A stretch of DNA of 23,834 bases from a virus, in the IMG/VR virus record IMGVR_UViG_3300027659_000210, positions 1-23,834 of that record; one strand, written 5' to 3'. Numbering within the stretch: the stretch's first letter is position 1; every line of letters begins with the position of its first letter. This document shows positions 7,052-14,450 of the stretch, in pieces. Made by a program: the position numbers and the translations under genes. The notes below the pieces were generated by a model that ran no database searches, was not told the origin of the DNA, and saw nothing but the letters and a program-made list of their open reading frames with translations.

Positions 7052-8094
7052 TGAACAAGTATCAGAAACTACTTCAAGAAATAGAAACTGAGAAAGAACT
7101 ACAAGGTAATTTACACCGCGATAGTAAGGTTTTGATTGTAGATGGAATGAACTTATTTATAAGAACATTTTCAGCTATTCCTACTCTTAACGAGGATGGG
7201 CAACATATCGGTGGTCTTTCTGGTTTTCTCCAATCACTCGCTGCAACAGTCCGTATGGTTAATCCCACACGGGTTGTTGTGGTCTTTGATGGGAAGGGTG
7301 GTTCACTAAGAAGAAAAAAAATATATTCAAACTACAAGGAAGGTAGAGCAAATAAATCTAAATTAAATAGGGTTGCGGGTTTTGAGAATCTTGAGGATGA
7401 ACAAAAGTCTATGAGGTTTCAACTGTTTCGTCTGTTTACTTATTTACAGAATTTGCCATTAACCATTATATCGATGGATAATATTGAGGCTGATGATGTT
7501 ATTGCCTACCTTTCTTTTTATTTGAAAGAACAATCTGTTATATTATCGAATGATAGAGATTTTTTACAGTTGGTATCAGAACAAGTTTCTGTGTATTTAC
7601 CAACGAAAAAAAAGTTATATACACCGGAAAATCTATTAGAAGAAACGGGAGTATGGTGTGAGAATTTTATTTTATTCAAAGCATTATTAGGCGATAAGAG
7701 TGATAACATTAAAGGCATTAATGGGTTTGGTGAAAAAACAATATTGAAACATTTCCCAATACTTTCAGAAAAAAGAAAAATTGATTTAGATATGTTCGTA
7801 GAATTTTGTAAATTGTATGATAATAAATCTAAAGCAATCAATGAACTCAAAAATAACATTAGTGTATTAGAAACTAACTATAAGATTATGCAATTACACG
7901 ATGTTGATATTTCACAAAGTTTTAAATCATCTATACGTGGCATGGTCGATGGTGAAATCCAAAAACTAAATAAAATGGAATTGGACAAATTATTTATAGC
8001 AGATAAATTATACTCTGCTATACCTAATTTTGAACACTGGTTGCAAAGAAATTTTGGAAATCTAAATACGATTCGGAATATATATGCAGGATAA
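7051..8094 (+). CDS. 5'-3' exonuclease / RNase H-type flap nuclease
   Basis: This 347-residue member of the FEN/T4 RNase H family removes RNA primers and 5' flaps on the lagging strand. The acidic metal-binding residues appear in order: VDGMNLF (Asp31), FDGKGGSLRRKKIYSNYKEGR start (Asp80), NIEADDVIAYL (Glu146, Asp148, Asp149), SNDRDFLQL (Asp168, Asp170), and LLGDKSDNIKGINGFGEKT (Asp215, Asp218). The last also begins the helix-hairpin-helix DNA-binding element. The C-terminal 110 residues are helical. It starts at the ATG overlapping the uvsX stop by one base and overlaps the helicase gene by 11 bases. Full length and complete active site suggest it is functional. It would supply the 5' nuclease that the compact polymerase lacks. 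Confidence 0.92.
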   Translation: MNKYQKLLQEIETEKELQGNLHRDSKVLIVDGMNLFIRTFSAIPTLNEDGQHIGGLSGFLQSLAATVRMVNPTRVVVVFDGKGGSLRRKKIYSNYKEGRANKSKLNRVAGFENLEDEQKSMRFQLFRLFTYLQNLPLTIISMDNIEADDVIAYLSFYLKEQSVILSNDRDFLQLVSEQVSVYLPTKKKLYTPENLLEETGVWCENFILFKALLGDKSDNIKGINGFGEKTILKHFPILSEKRKIDLDMFVEFCKLYDNKSKAINELKNNISVLETNYKIMQLHDVDISQSFKSSIRGMVDGEIQKLNKMELDKLFIADKLYSAIPNFEHWLQRNFGNLNTIRNIYAG

Positions 8095-9436
8095 TTTATC
8101 CCAATACGGTCAAACGTTTCAAACAAAAGTAATTATTTCACTATTAAAAGATAGAGAATTCTTACAACAAGTGTCAGACATTATAGATCCAACTTATTTT
8201 GAATCACAGGCAAACTCTTGGTTAGTTGAGAAGATTATTTCTTATTATGAGAAATATAAAAGTCCACCAACATCAGACGTATTCAAATCTGAATTACTAG
8301 TGGTAGATGATAAAGTATTGAAAACAACGGTAGTTGACGCACTTAAACAAGTAAAAAAGTACACAGACAATTCTGATGATGAGTATGTTAAAAATACTGT
8401 ACTTGAATTTTGTAAAAATCAAAAGATGAAAATAGCGATATTAGAATCAGTTGATTTGTTAAGAAGTGGTAAGTATGATTTGATTAAAAAGAAAATTGAT
8501 AATGCACTTAAAGCAGGAGCGGATAAAGATATTGGACATGAATATAAAATTGATGTAATATCTCGCTATGCAGAAGGTGCGAGAGTGTGTGTTCCAACTG
8601 GTTGGAATGTTATCAATGACATTATGTCAGGTGGGTTAGCAGCAGGAGAACTTGGTGTATTAGTTGCACCAGCAGGCGGTGGTAAGTCATGGGGCTTAGT
8701 GAGTGTTGCTGCAAATGCAGTTAAAGCAGGTAAACGTGTTATTTATTATACACTTGAATTGAATCAACATTATGTTGCAAGAAGATTCGATGCTTACTTC
8801 ACAAAGATTGCTTTTCAAAACTTAGGCGAAGAACACGCACAAGAAAAAATTAAATCGGCAATGGAGAACTTAAAAGGTGAATTGATTGTTAAATATTATC
8901 CAACAAAAACTCCATCGATTAACACACTCACTTCGCATATAGAGAAATGTATTAGTCAAGGTAAACCACCCGATTTGATTATTGTTGATTACGCAGACTT
9001 GATTAAACCCGCAAAAGCAGGTGATAAGAGATTAGAGTTAAACGATATTTACGAAGACCTTAGAGGAATTGCAGGTTTATATCAACTTCCAATTTGGACT
9101 GCTTCACAAGCAAATCGTTCTTCATTGGAAGACGATGTTATCGAAGGTGGTAAGGTTTCAGAATCATATAATAAAATGATGATTGCTGACTTTGTAATGT
9201 CACTATCAAGAAAGTTAGATGATAAAGTTGGTGGTACGGGTAGATGGCATATTATTAAAAATAGGTTTGGTCCAGATGGCATGACGTTTCCAAGTAAAGT
9301 AAACACAATGACTGGCCATATAGAAATATACGAACCTAACTCCGATATGGGTAAAACTGTAACGGTTACTATGAAAGGTGAAAAGAATGTAAAGAAAGCA
9401 CTTTCACAAAAATTTAAAGAGTTGGAAGGATTTTAA
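8084..9436 (+). CDS. dnaB: DnaB/gp41-like replicative helicase
   Basis: This 450-residue RecA-type hexameric helicase has a helical N-terminal domain (1-150), which in DnaB-like proteins contacts primase. The motor domain has PTGWNVINDIMSGGLAAGEL leading to Walker A APAGGGKS (195-202), YYTLELN (motif 1a), Walker B LIIVDYADL (298-306), TASQANR (339-345, sensor Gln) and KNRFGPDG (arginine-finger region). Length matches T4 gp41 and DnaB (about 450-475). It starts at ATG 8084 inside the nuclease gene, an 11-base overlap indicating coupling. No separate primase or helicase loader is recognisable in the window. The start TATATGCAGG lacks a strong Shine-Dalgarno sequence, which fits re-initiation by ribosomes finishing the nuclease. 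Confidence 0.92.
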   Translation: MQDNLSQYGQTFQTKVIISLLKDREFLQQVSDIIDPTYFESQANSWLVEKIISYYEKYKSPPTSDVFKSELLVVDDKVLKTTVVDALKQVKKYTDNSDDEYVKNTVLEFCKNQKMKIAILESVDLLRSGKYDLIKKKIDNALKAGADKDIGHEYKIDVISRYAEGARVCVPTGWNVINDIMSGGLAAGELGVLVAPAGGGKSWGLVSVAANAVKAGKRVIYYTLELNQHYVARRFDAYFTKIAFQNLGEEHAQEKIKSAMENLKGELIVKYYPTKTPSINTLTSHIEKCISQGKPPDLIIVDYADLIKPAKAGDKRLELNDIYEDLRGIAGLYQLPIWTASQANRSSLEDDVIEGGKVSESYNKMMIADFVMSLSRKLDDKVGGTGRWHIIKNRFGPDGMTFPSKVNTMTGHIEIYEPNSDMGKTVTVTMKGEKNVKKALSQKFKELEGF

Positions 9437-9456
9437 CACTAACACATATTTATATT

Positions 9457-10173
9457 ATGTCATACTTGAATACACCAATACCCATTATTGATGGGTATAT
9501 TCGAGGTAACTTTTTGAGAGATCAAAAAGATTCCTTTGATAAAAAATTCCCATGTTTTATATTTGGATTTACTTCTATACCTGGTCAAGCACCTTTGTTT
9601 CATTTTGCAATGGAAGATGGTGGTTTATGGTGGAGAATGCCAATACACGCTTTTTGTTGGAAAGAAGATGCACCACAACAGGAACTTGACGAGCTTGTAC
9701 TTTGGGATTCATTCTCGTATCATGTAAGCGTGACACAGTTTCCGTACTTGAAGAATAAGGTTTGTGGATTTATTTCTCGAAGGAGAACTGAATACAAAGG
9801 AAAGTATTTGTTTACATTAGATTGGGCAGCAAGTACAAATTCTGGCGATACTGACTATTTATTCTCGGAATATCCATCACAACATAAGTGCGGACACGTG
9901 ATAATGATGGATAACGGTAATTTTGCCATACAACCCAATAATCGTTTCAGTCTCCACGATCCGTCATTCACTACCAAGGAAAAACCTGTGATAGATAGAA
10001 TGTACAATAACACCCTATGGACTGCGGAGCGAAATCATAGATGGGTTACACCAGATACGGAAAACATGAATTATGATCACACGGATTTAGATGCGGGTGA
10101 ATCTAATGAAGAACGATCAAATCACTATAACGAGAGGTTAAATGAAAACACGAATCAGTCATTTAAACGGTGA
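9457..10173 (+). CDS. Conserved hypothetical protein of unknown function
   Basis: This 238-residue protein is rich in aromatic residues (for example GGLWWRMPIHAFCW and LVLWDSFSYHV). It reads as a soluble beta-rich domain over residues 1-190, followed by a polar Asn/Glu/Asp-rich tail. I recall similar proteins next to replication genes in T4-like marine phages, but know of no assigned function. ATG 9457 lies 20 bases after the helicase stop. The gap contains TATTTATA and no Shine-Dalgarno sequence, so the start codon is less secure than others. Its last 32 bases overlap the next gene in a different frame. Given the position it may be transcribed with the replication operon. Confidence 0.75.
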   Translation: MSYLNTPIPIIDGYIRGNFLRDQKDSFDKKFPCFIFGFTSIPGQAPLFHFAMEDGGLWWRMPIHAFCWKEDAPQQELDELVLWDSFSYHVSVTQFPYLKNKVCGFISRRRTEYKGKYLFTLDWAASTNSGDTDYLFSEYPSQHKCGHVIMMDNGNFAIQPNNRFSLHDPSFTTKEKPVIDRMYNNTLWTAERNHRWVTPDTENMNYDHTDLDAGESNEERSNHYNERLNENTNQSFKR

Positions 10174-10723
10174 ATATCAAAGCGATACAGCAGCCGATTT
10201 ATGTGAGGTGTTTTGTGAACCCGAAGGAGAGACCTATCGGGAATTATTTGAAGCGGGTTGGCTTCCAACCGAAAAAGGTGAGTGGTATCAGTCAAGGTCA
10301 TCGAGGGTTAAAATAGAACCTATTTCCTCAAGGCGCAAATACCAACTCAAGAAAATAAACGTAAGCACTACTGGCGATTATCAGAAGATATTTGAGCAAT
10401 CAAAATATCTTTACGATGAAAAAGCGCAGCAATTTTTAGATACCGTATTATCTTATAAACACGAAATATATTATTTTAATAATGATGTGTTTGGTGTTCT
10501 AAATTGGTTTGATGAAATACCATATTTCTCATTGGTTTTTGGTGGTAAATTAAAACGCGATGGAGTAACTACATTGTCCTGTTATTATTTTATTGACAAA
10601 CTCGTTGGAAATGCATATCCTTATCTTTACATAAGTGAGTGGTATGAACAATTCTATTATAAATCACACTATCCTAATTTTGAGTGGTGGGATGGCCAAA
10701 AATGGAATGAAGGTAATTTTTAA
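10142..10723 (+). CDS. Putative aminoacyl-tRNA-protein transferase-like (Ate/Bpt) GNAT-fold protein
   Basis: This 193-residue protein resembles bacterial arginyl/leucyl-tRNA-protein transferases, which add an amino acid from tRNA to a protein N-terminus in the N-degron pathway. The order of segments matches the family: YRELFEAGWLPTEKGEWYQ (32-50) corresponds to the Y-x-x-L-x-x-x-G-F-R-R-S-G...Y segment; RSSRVKIEPISSRRKYQLKK (52-71) to the basic P-x-R-I...S-x-S-Q-x-R stretch; and YPYLYISEWYEQFYYKSHYP (158-177), ending in a WWDGQKW motif, to the P-Y-L-Y-L-G-Y...M-x-Y-K-x-R-F segment. The central Cys-rich part of Ate/Bpt enzymes is shortened; only C-x3-C (Cys21, Cys25) remains. It is shorter than usual (about 230-250). 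ATG 10142, after GAGAGG, overlaps the previous gene by 32 bases. A plain GNAT or FemX-like transferase is the main alternative. Alignment was by eye from memory. Confidence 0.5.
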   Translation: MKTRISHLNGEYQSDTAADLCEVFCEPEGETYRELFEAGWLPTEKGEWYQSRSSRVKIEPISSRRKYQLKKINVSTTGDYQKIFEQSKYLYDEKAQQFLDTVLSYKHEIYYFNNDVFGVLNWFDEIPYFSLVFGGKLKRDGVTTLSCYYFIDKLVGNAYPYLYISEWYEQFYYKSHYPNFEWWDGQKWNEGNF

Positions 10724-10754
10724 AAAAATTAAAAAAAACCAATTTTTTTATCTG

Positions 10755-10790
10755 AAACGGTATAGTTATTGCTATACCGTTTTGTTTTTT
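10755..10790 (+). terminator. Rho-independent terminator
   Basis: AAACGGTATAG (10755-10765) pairs perfectly with CTATACCGTTT (10772-10782) around a six-base TTATTG loop, followed by TGTTTTTT. It lies 32 bases after the stop of the Ate/Bpt-like gene and before the ribonucleotide reductase leader. It probably ends the operon that starts at the 5029 promoter. No consensus promoter is visible between it and 10836, so the reductase may depend on read-through or on a phage-specific promoter. Confidence 0.9.
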
Positions 10791-10835
10791 ACAATAAAAA
10801 TGATGTTTTCAATAAAAAAAATGATGGAGAAATAG

Positions 10836-12689
10836 ATGAATATTAGTAATAGAATTCTTTCTGAGATAACAGTATATATGAAATACGCTCGTTACTTACC
10901 AGAAGTGAATAGAAGAGAAACTTGGAATGAGTTAGTAACAAGAAACAAAGAAATGCATCAACGCAAATATCCTAAACTAGTAGATGAAATTGAAAATGTC
11001 TATAAGTTTGTTTATGATAAAAAGGTACTTCCATCGATGCGTTCACTTCAATTTGGTGGTAAGCCAATTGAAATTTCACCAAATAGAATTTACAACTGTG
11101 CGTATTTACCAATTGATGATTGGCGTGCATTTGCTGAAGTAATGTTTCTTTTACTTGGTGGTACAGGTGTAGGTTATTCAGTTCAAAAGCACCATGTAGA
11201 ACAACTTCCTCCAATCCATAAACCAAAATCTAAAGAACGTCGTTATCTTATTGGCGATTCAATTGAAGGTTGGGCTGATGCGGTTAAGGCACTACTAAAG
11301 TCTTATTTCACAGGTGGTTCTTCTATTCGATTTGATTATTCAGATATTCGTCAGAAAGGTGCTCGTTTAATTACAAGTGGTGGTAAAGCACCTGGTCCCG
11401 AACCACTTAAAATTTGTATTGAAAAAATTCGTGCTATTCTTGATTTGAAAGGCGATGGTGAACAACTTTCACCGATTGAAGTACATGATATTGTTTGCCA
11501 TATTGCAGACGCAGTTCTTGCAGGTGGTATTCGTCGTGCTGCTCTCATTTCTCTTTTCTCCGCAGATGATGACGATATGATTTCATGTAAGTTTGGAAAT
11601 TGGTGGGAATTAGATCCGCAACGTGGTAGAGCAAATAATTCTGCCGTTCTTCTTCGTAGTAAAGTATCTGAAGAATTCTTCAAATCACTTTGGAAAAAAA
11701 TAGAATTATCTAACGCAGGTGAGCCGGGTATTTATCTTTCAAACGATAAAGATTGGGGAACAAATCCATGTTGTGAAATTGCACTTCGTCCTTTCCAATT
11801 TTGTAACCTTTGTGAAGTAAATGTATCAGATGTTGTTGACCAAGAAGATTTAGAAGCAAGAGTTCGTGCTGCTACATTCATTGGTACACTTCAAGCGGGT
11901 TATACAGACTTCCATTATCTTCGCCCTATTTGGCAAAGAACAACTGAGAAAGATGCTCTACTCGGTGTTGGTATGACAGGTATTGGTTCAGGTAAAGTAA
12001 CGAAACTGGATTTAAAAGCAGCAGCTAAAGTATCAAGAGAAGAAAATGAAAGAGTTGCTTCTATACTTGATATTAATAAATCTGCTCGTACAACAACAAT
12101 TAAACCAGCAGGTACATCATCTTTAACTCTTGGGTGTTCATCTGGTATTCATGCATGGCATAATGATTTTTATTTACGTAGAGTTCGTGTTGGAAAGAAT
12201 GAATCAATTTATTCTTATCTTGCAACCAATCATCCAGAGCTGGTTGAAGATGAATACTTCAGACCACATGATACTGCGGTAATTGGCGTTCCACAAAAAG
12301 CACCAGAGGGATCGATTCTTCGTAGTGAATCACCATTACAATTATTAGAAAGAGTAAAATTGTTTAATCAACAATGGATAAAACCAGGACATAGAACTGG
12401 TATGAACACTCATAATATTTCTGCAACAGTCTCTATACGTGAACACGAATGGGATGCGGTAGGTAATTGGATGTGGGAAAACAAAGAACATTTCAACGGA
12501 CTTTCTGTTCTTAACTATGATGGTGGCTCGTATATTCAAGCACCGTTTGAAGACATTTCAGAAGAAAAGTATAATCAATTACTAGAAACACTACACGATG
12601 TTGACTTATCAAAAATTATAGAAATGGATGACAATACTGATTTGTCTGGTGAATTAGCGTGTGCAGGTGGTGCGTGTGAGATAAAATAA
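10836..12689 (+). CDS. nrdJ: Adenosylcobalamin-dependent (class II) ribonucleotide reductase
   Basis: This 617-residue reductase converts ribonucleotides to deoxyribonucleotides using a thiyl radical made with adenosylcobalamin. It resembles the monomeric Lactobacillus leichmannii triphosphate reductase type. Expected residues are present: redox Cys88 (NRIYNCAYLP), thiyl Cys312 with Glu314 (TNPCCEIALRP), redox Cys323 eleven residues later (FCNLCEVN), the phosphate-binding TIKPAGTSS loop, and the C-terminal swinging pair Cys609/Cys614 (CAGGAC) that takes electrons from thioredoxin. It is shorter than the Lactobacillus enzyme (about 740). ATG 10836 follows GGAG at 10825-10828. No radical-generating partner subunit is seen or needed. 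The enzyme depends on the host for cobalamin. The thioredoxin at 20156 is a plausible reductant. Confidence 0.93.
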   Translation: MNISNRILSEITVYMKYARYLPEVNRRETWNELVTRNKEMHQRKYPKLVDEIENVYKFVYDKKVLPSMRSLQFGGKPIEISPNRIYNCAYLPIDDWRAFAEVMFLLLGGTGVGYSVQKHHVEQLPPIHKPKSKERRYLIGDSIEGWADAVKALLKSYFTGGSSIRFDYSDIRQKGARLITSGGKAPGPEPLKICIEKIRAILDLKGDGEQLSPIEVHDIVCHIADAVLAGGIRRAALISLFSADDDDMISCKFGNWWELDPQRGRANNSAVLLRSKVSEEFFKSLWKKIELSNAGEPGIYLSNDKDWGTNPCCEIALRPFQFCNLCEVNVSDVVDQEDLEARVRAATFIGTLQAGYTDFHYLRPIWQRTTEKDALLGVGMTGIGSGKVTKLDLKAAAKVSREENERVASILDINKSARTTTIKPAGTSSLTLGCSSGIHAWHNDFYLRRVRVGKNESIYSYLATNHPELVEDEYFRPHDTAVIGVPQKAPEGSILRSESPLQLLERVKLFNQQWIKPGHRTGMNTHNISATVSIREHEWDAVGNWMWENKEHFNGLSVLNYDGGSYIQAPFEDISEEKYNQLLETLHDVDLSKIIEMDDNTDLSGELACAGGACEIK

Positions 12690-12743
12690 TTTTATATAGT
12701 TATTGTATATGTAAACATCACAGTAATTAATTTGGAGAACCCA

Positions 12744-13103
12744 ATGAGAGACTTAGTCAATGAAGGCAGAGAACTGCAAAATAGAGTAACAAGTAAATTT
12801 TCAAAGATGGTAAAAGAAGCCGCTCAAGAAGAAGTTTCTGCTCCAATAAGAAAGCTTGTGGATAAAATGGAAAAATTTACCGATAATAACCAACATACCG
12901 ATACATTGAGTGAATTGGCAAAACATTTAAAATCAAAAAAACATCAACTTTTGTTGCAAGCGATTGATGATATTCATGAAATAGAAGGTTCTCTACCAAG
13001 TGAAATTAGTAAATATAGAGATCGTATATATGATGAATTGACAGCACTTGCTAAAAGAAGTATGAATGCTAAAGAGTATTCTGCTGTTATTGGTAGTATG
13101 TAA
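12744..13103 (+). CDS. Small helical protein, apparent paralogue of the 14451 gene
   Basis: ATG 12744 is chosen because GGAG at 12734-12737 lies six bases upstream; a TTG at 12732 overlaps the binding site. The 119-residue product is almost wholly helical and highly charged. Its C-terminal half (LSELAKHLKSKKHQLLLQAI ... KEYSAVIGSM) lines up without gaps with that of the 14451 protein (LVELAKLVGDKKYQKVLEAV ... QEFGVIYSAI), so the two look like a duplicated pair. Near its N-terminus LVNE|G partly resembles a prohead-protease site. No known family is recognised. It opens a block of small genes downstream of the reductase. Confidence 0.75.
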   Translation: MRDLVNEGRELQNRVTSKFSKMVKEAAQEEVSAPIRKLVDKMEKFTDNNQHTDTLSELAKHLKSKKHQLLLQAIDDIHEIEGSLPSEISKYRDRIYDELTALAKRSMNAKEYSAVIGSM

Positions 13104-13118
13104 ATTAAATAGTTAAAG

Positions 13119-13136
13119 GTGTTATAGTTCTTTGGA
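13119..13136 (+). repeat. Inverted repeat, left copy, flanking the 13156 gene
   Basis: GTGTTATAGTTCTTTGGA at 13119-13136 is the reverse complement of 13449-13466 with one mismatch (17 of 18). The two copies flank exactly one gene (13156-13428) and lie in the gaps on either side of it. Confidence 0.85.
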
Positions 13137-13155
13137 ATAATGAAGGAGTATAGTT

Positions 13156-13428
13156 ATGGATATTACATCATTTTTTATGGGTATATGTGCAGTTACAGTT
13201 TTAACAGCAGTTGCAGTTGTAGTTGTGGGTATGTTCAGAATAAACAAAACAAACAAAGAACTAAATGATTTAGTTAGAAACCAAGATACGATGGATAGAA
13301 TTATTGTTGATAATGAAAGAGAAATCAGAAGAACAATAGATTCCAGAATTGACAGGTTCGGTTCAAATATTGAAAAAGAAATAAAATTCTTACATGAAAG
13401 AATTGATGGATTGAATAAAGTAAAATAA
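13156..13428 (+). CDS. Single-span membrane protein with coiled coil
   Basis: This 90-residue protein has one hydrophobic helix (about residues 5-27, with ICAVTVLTAVAVVVVGMF) followed by a charged helical stretch (31-88, rich in Glu, Arg, Asp and Ile) that reads as a coiled coil. With a basic RINKTNK segment after the helix, the C-terminus probably faces the cytoplasm. AAGGAG at 13143-13148 precedes ATG 13156 by seven bases. The architecture is shared by unrelated small phage membrane proteins, such as spanin-like, superinfection-exclusion or membrane-anchored scaffolding proteins, so no function can be assigned. It is the only gene inside the 18-bp inverted repeats described here. Confidence 0.8.
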   Translation: MDITSFFMGICAVTVLTAVAVVVVGMFRINKTNKELNDLVRNQDTMDRIIVDNEREIRRTIDSRIDRFGSNIEKEIKFLHERIDGLNKVK

Positions 13429-13448
13429 ATAATAATTTTTAAAATGAA

Positions 13449-13466
13449 TCCATAGAACTATAACAC
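13449..13466 (-). repeat. Inverted repeat, right copy, flanking the 13156 gene
   Basis: TCCATAGAACTATAACAC at 13449-13466 pairs with the left copy at 13119-13136 with one mismatch. It starts 20 bases after the stop of the 13156 gene and ends 29 bases before the next start codon. Confidence 0.85.
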
Positions 13467-13495
13467 ACATTTTTTTATAAGTTAGGAGACTTGTT

Positions 13496-13681
13496 ATGAC
13501 TAAACAAGAATTGTTTGAACAGATTTCAAATTTGTTCAATGAGTTTGTGGTGGCTCACAACTCAACAAAAAAGAAAGACGCTGCGATTGCTCGTAAAGCA
13601 GCAGGTGGAATTAAGAAATTAATTACACCTTATAATCAAGCTTCTGTGGCGGAAGCCAAAGAAGCAAAATCATCTAATTAA
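13496..13681 (+). CDS. Small basic histone H1/Hc1-like protein
   Basis: This 61-residue protein has an acidic, hydrophobic first helix (MTKQELFEQISNLFNEFVV) followed by a Lys/Ala-rich part, KKKDAAIARKAAGGIKKLI and NQASVAEAKEAKSSN. This order (short helix, then R-K-A-x-x-x-I-K-K-L, then a-S-v-a-E) resembles the short H1/Hc1-like DNA-binding proteins that are common in Bacteroidota, as I remember them. AGGAG at 13484-13488 precedes ATG 13496 by seven bases. If the match holds it would bind DNA, either to compact phage DNA or to act on host chromatin. The protein is short and of low complexity, so the assignment is tentative. Confidence 0.6.
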   Translation: MTKQELFEQISNLFNEFVVAHNSTKKKDAAIARKAAGGIKKLITPYNQASVAEAKEAKSSN

Positions 13682-13713
13682 TTTTTTCAATGTTATTTTA
13701 GGAGGTTGTTATT

Positions 13714-14130
13714 ATGTTAACCAATTCAATTCTTAAACGAGAGAATGATTTGTTTAATGAACTCGTGAACAGTTTATCTCGTCCAGTTAGTTTACTACAC
13801 ACAGGAAAAGGATTAAAATCATCCGTTGATTTTAATAATTGGACACACGCTATTGCCAATGAAAACTCATTGGATATTTATGCAGAAGTTCCTGGCTTCT
13901 CAAAGGAAGACATTAGTATTACTGTAAAAGAAAAGCTGCTTCGCATCGAAGGTAAAAGAAAAGGAGTAAATCAATTTGTTACAGAGAAAACTCTAAAATT
14001 GAATTATGAACTTTCTAAACCATACGATGTAAAAGGTATTACCGCATCAGTTGAAAATGGTATTCTTCATGTTTCTGTTCCAAATATAAAACCGGCAGAA
14101 TCCGAAGAAGTAACTATTAAAATTAAATAA
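13714..14130 (+). CDS. hsp20: Hsp20/alpha-crystallin small heat-shock protein
   Basis: This 138-residue chaperone has a short variable N-terminus (1-43) and an alpha-crystallin domain: SLDIYAEVPGFSKEDISITV (52-71), LRIEGKRK, and the signature NGILHVSVP (115-123, corresponding to G-x-L-x-V-x-x-P). It ends VTIKIK, which contains the I/V-x-I/V tail that links dimers into oligomers. Such proteins hold unfolding proteins without ATP; T4-like cyanophages also carry them. The strong AGGAGG site (13700-13705) suggests high expression. It is followed by a terminator at 14149, so it closes the small-gene block that begins at 12744. Confidence 0.92.
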   Translation: MLTNSILKRENDLFNELVNSLSRPVSLLHTGKGLKSSVDFNNWTHAIANENSLDIYAEVPGFSKEDISITVKEKLLRIEGKRKGVNQFVTEKTLKLNYELSKPYDVKGITASVENGILHVSVPNIKPAESEEVTIKIK

Positions 14131-14148
14131 GGTTAGATGAAACAAATG

Positions 14149-14180
14149 GGGTGGTGGAAACATCACCCTTTTTTATTTAT
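14149..14180 (+). terminator. Rho-independent terminator after hsp20
   Basis: GGGTGGTG (14149-14156) pairs with CATCACCC (14161-14168) with one G-T wobble, closed by a GAAA tetraloop and followed by TTTTTTATTTAT. It lies 18 bases after the hsp20 stop. Confidence 0.88.
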
Positions 14181-14241
14181 CCCATATTTATAGGTACAAT
14201 CGTATTTATCACATTAAGGTAACTATAAATGGGATGGCGGA

Positions 14242-14448
14242 ATGTCAGAAAAAAAACAAAAAGGATACAGAAATGTATTGGCAAAAATATGTTTAGTGCT
14301 TGGGACATTCTTCAATCCTCTTGGATTCGATGCGGCTTTTGCTTTAGTGATGAAATTTACGGAGAGCTACATACTTACCGATATTATATTTTATTCGGTA
14401 GCTCTATTATTTTTTGGACTTTATTTTATCTTATCTCGTAGGAGTTAA
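14242..14448 (+). CDS. Small two-helix membrane protein, unknown function
   Basis: This 68-residue protein has a basic N-terminus (MSEKKQKGYRN) and two hydrophobic segments: residues about 12-37 (LAKICLVLGTFFNPLGFDAA and following) and about 46-65 (DIIFYSVALLFFGLYFILSR). Both ends are probably cytoplasmic by the positive-inside rule. I believe similar short proteins with an FFNPLG motif occur in other phages, but no role is known to me. A competing frame starting at ATG 14229 gives a 70-residue peptide of no recognisable character; the hydrophobic pattern favours the 14242 frame. The upstream GGGATGGCGG is a weak binding site. TATTTATA (14185-14192) lies between the terminator and this gene. 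Its stop is two bases before the next gene. Confidence 0.75.
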   Translation: MSEKKQKGYRNVLAKICLVLGTFFNPLGFDAAFALVMKFTESYILTDIIFYSVALLFFGLYFILSRRS

Positions 14449-14450
14449 AA

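Noticed and set aside
10635-10835. 66-codon + strand open frame running through the terminator
   Set aside because: It overlaps the end of the Ate/Bpt-like gene and the rho-independent terminator. The peptide is Lys/Phe/Ile-rich from AT-rich sequence, with no supporting signal.
11351-11683. 110-codon open frame on the - strand inside the reductase gene
   Set aside because: The reductase active-site motifs are certain on the + strand, and the reverse peptide shows no motif.
14229-14441. 70-codon frame starting just before the two-helix membrane protein
   Set aside because: It overlaps the 14242 frame almost fully. Only the 14242 frame gives a coherent hydrophobic pattern and a basic N-terminus.
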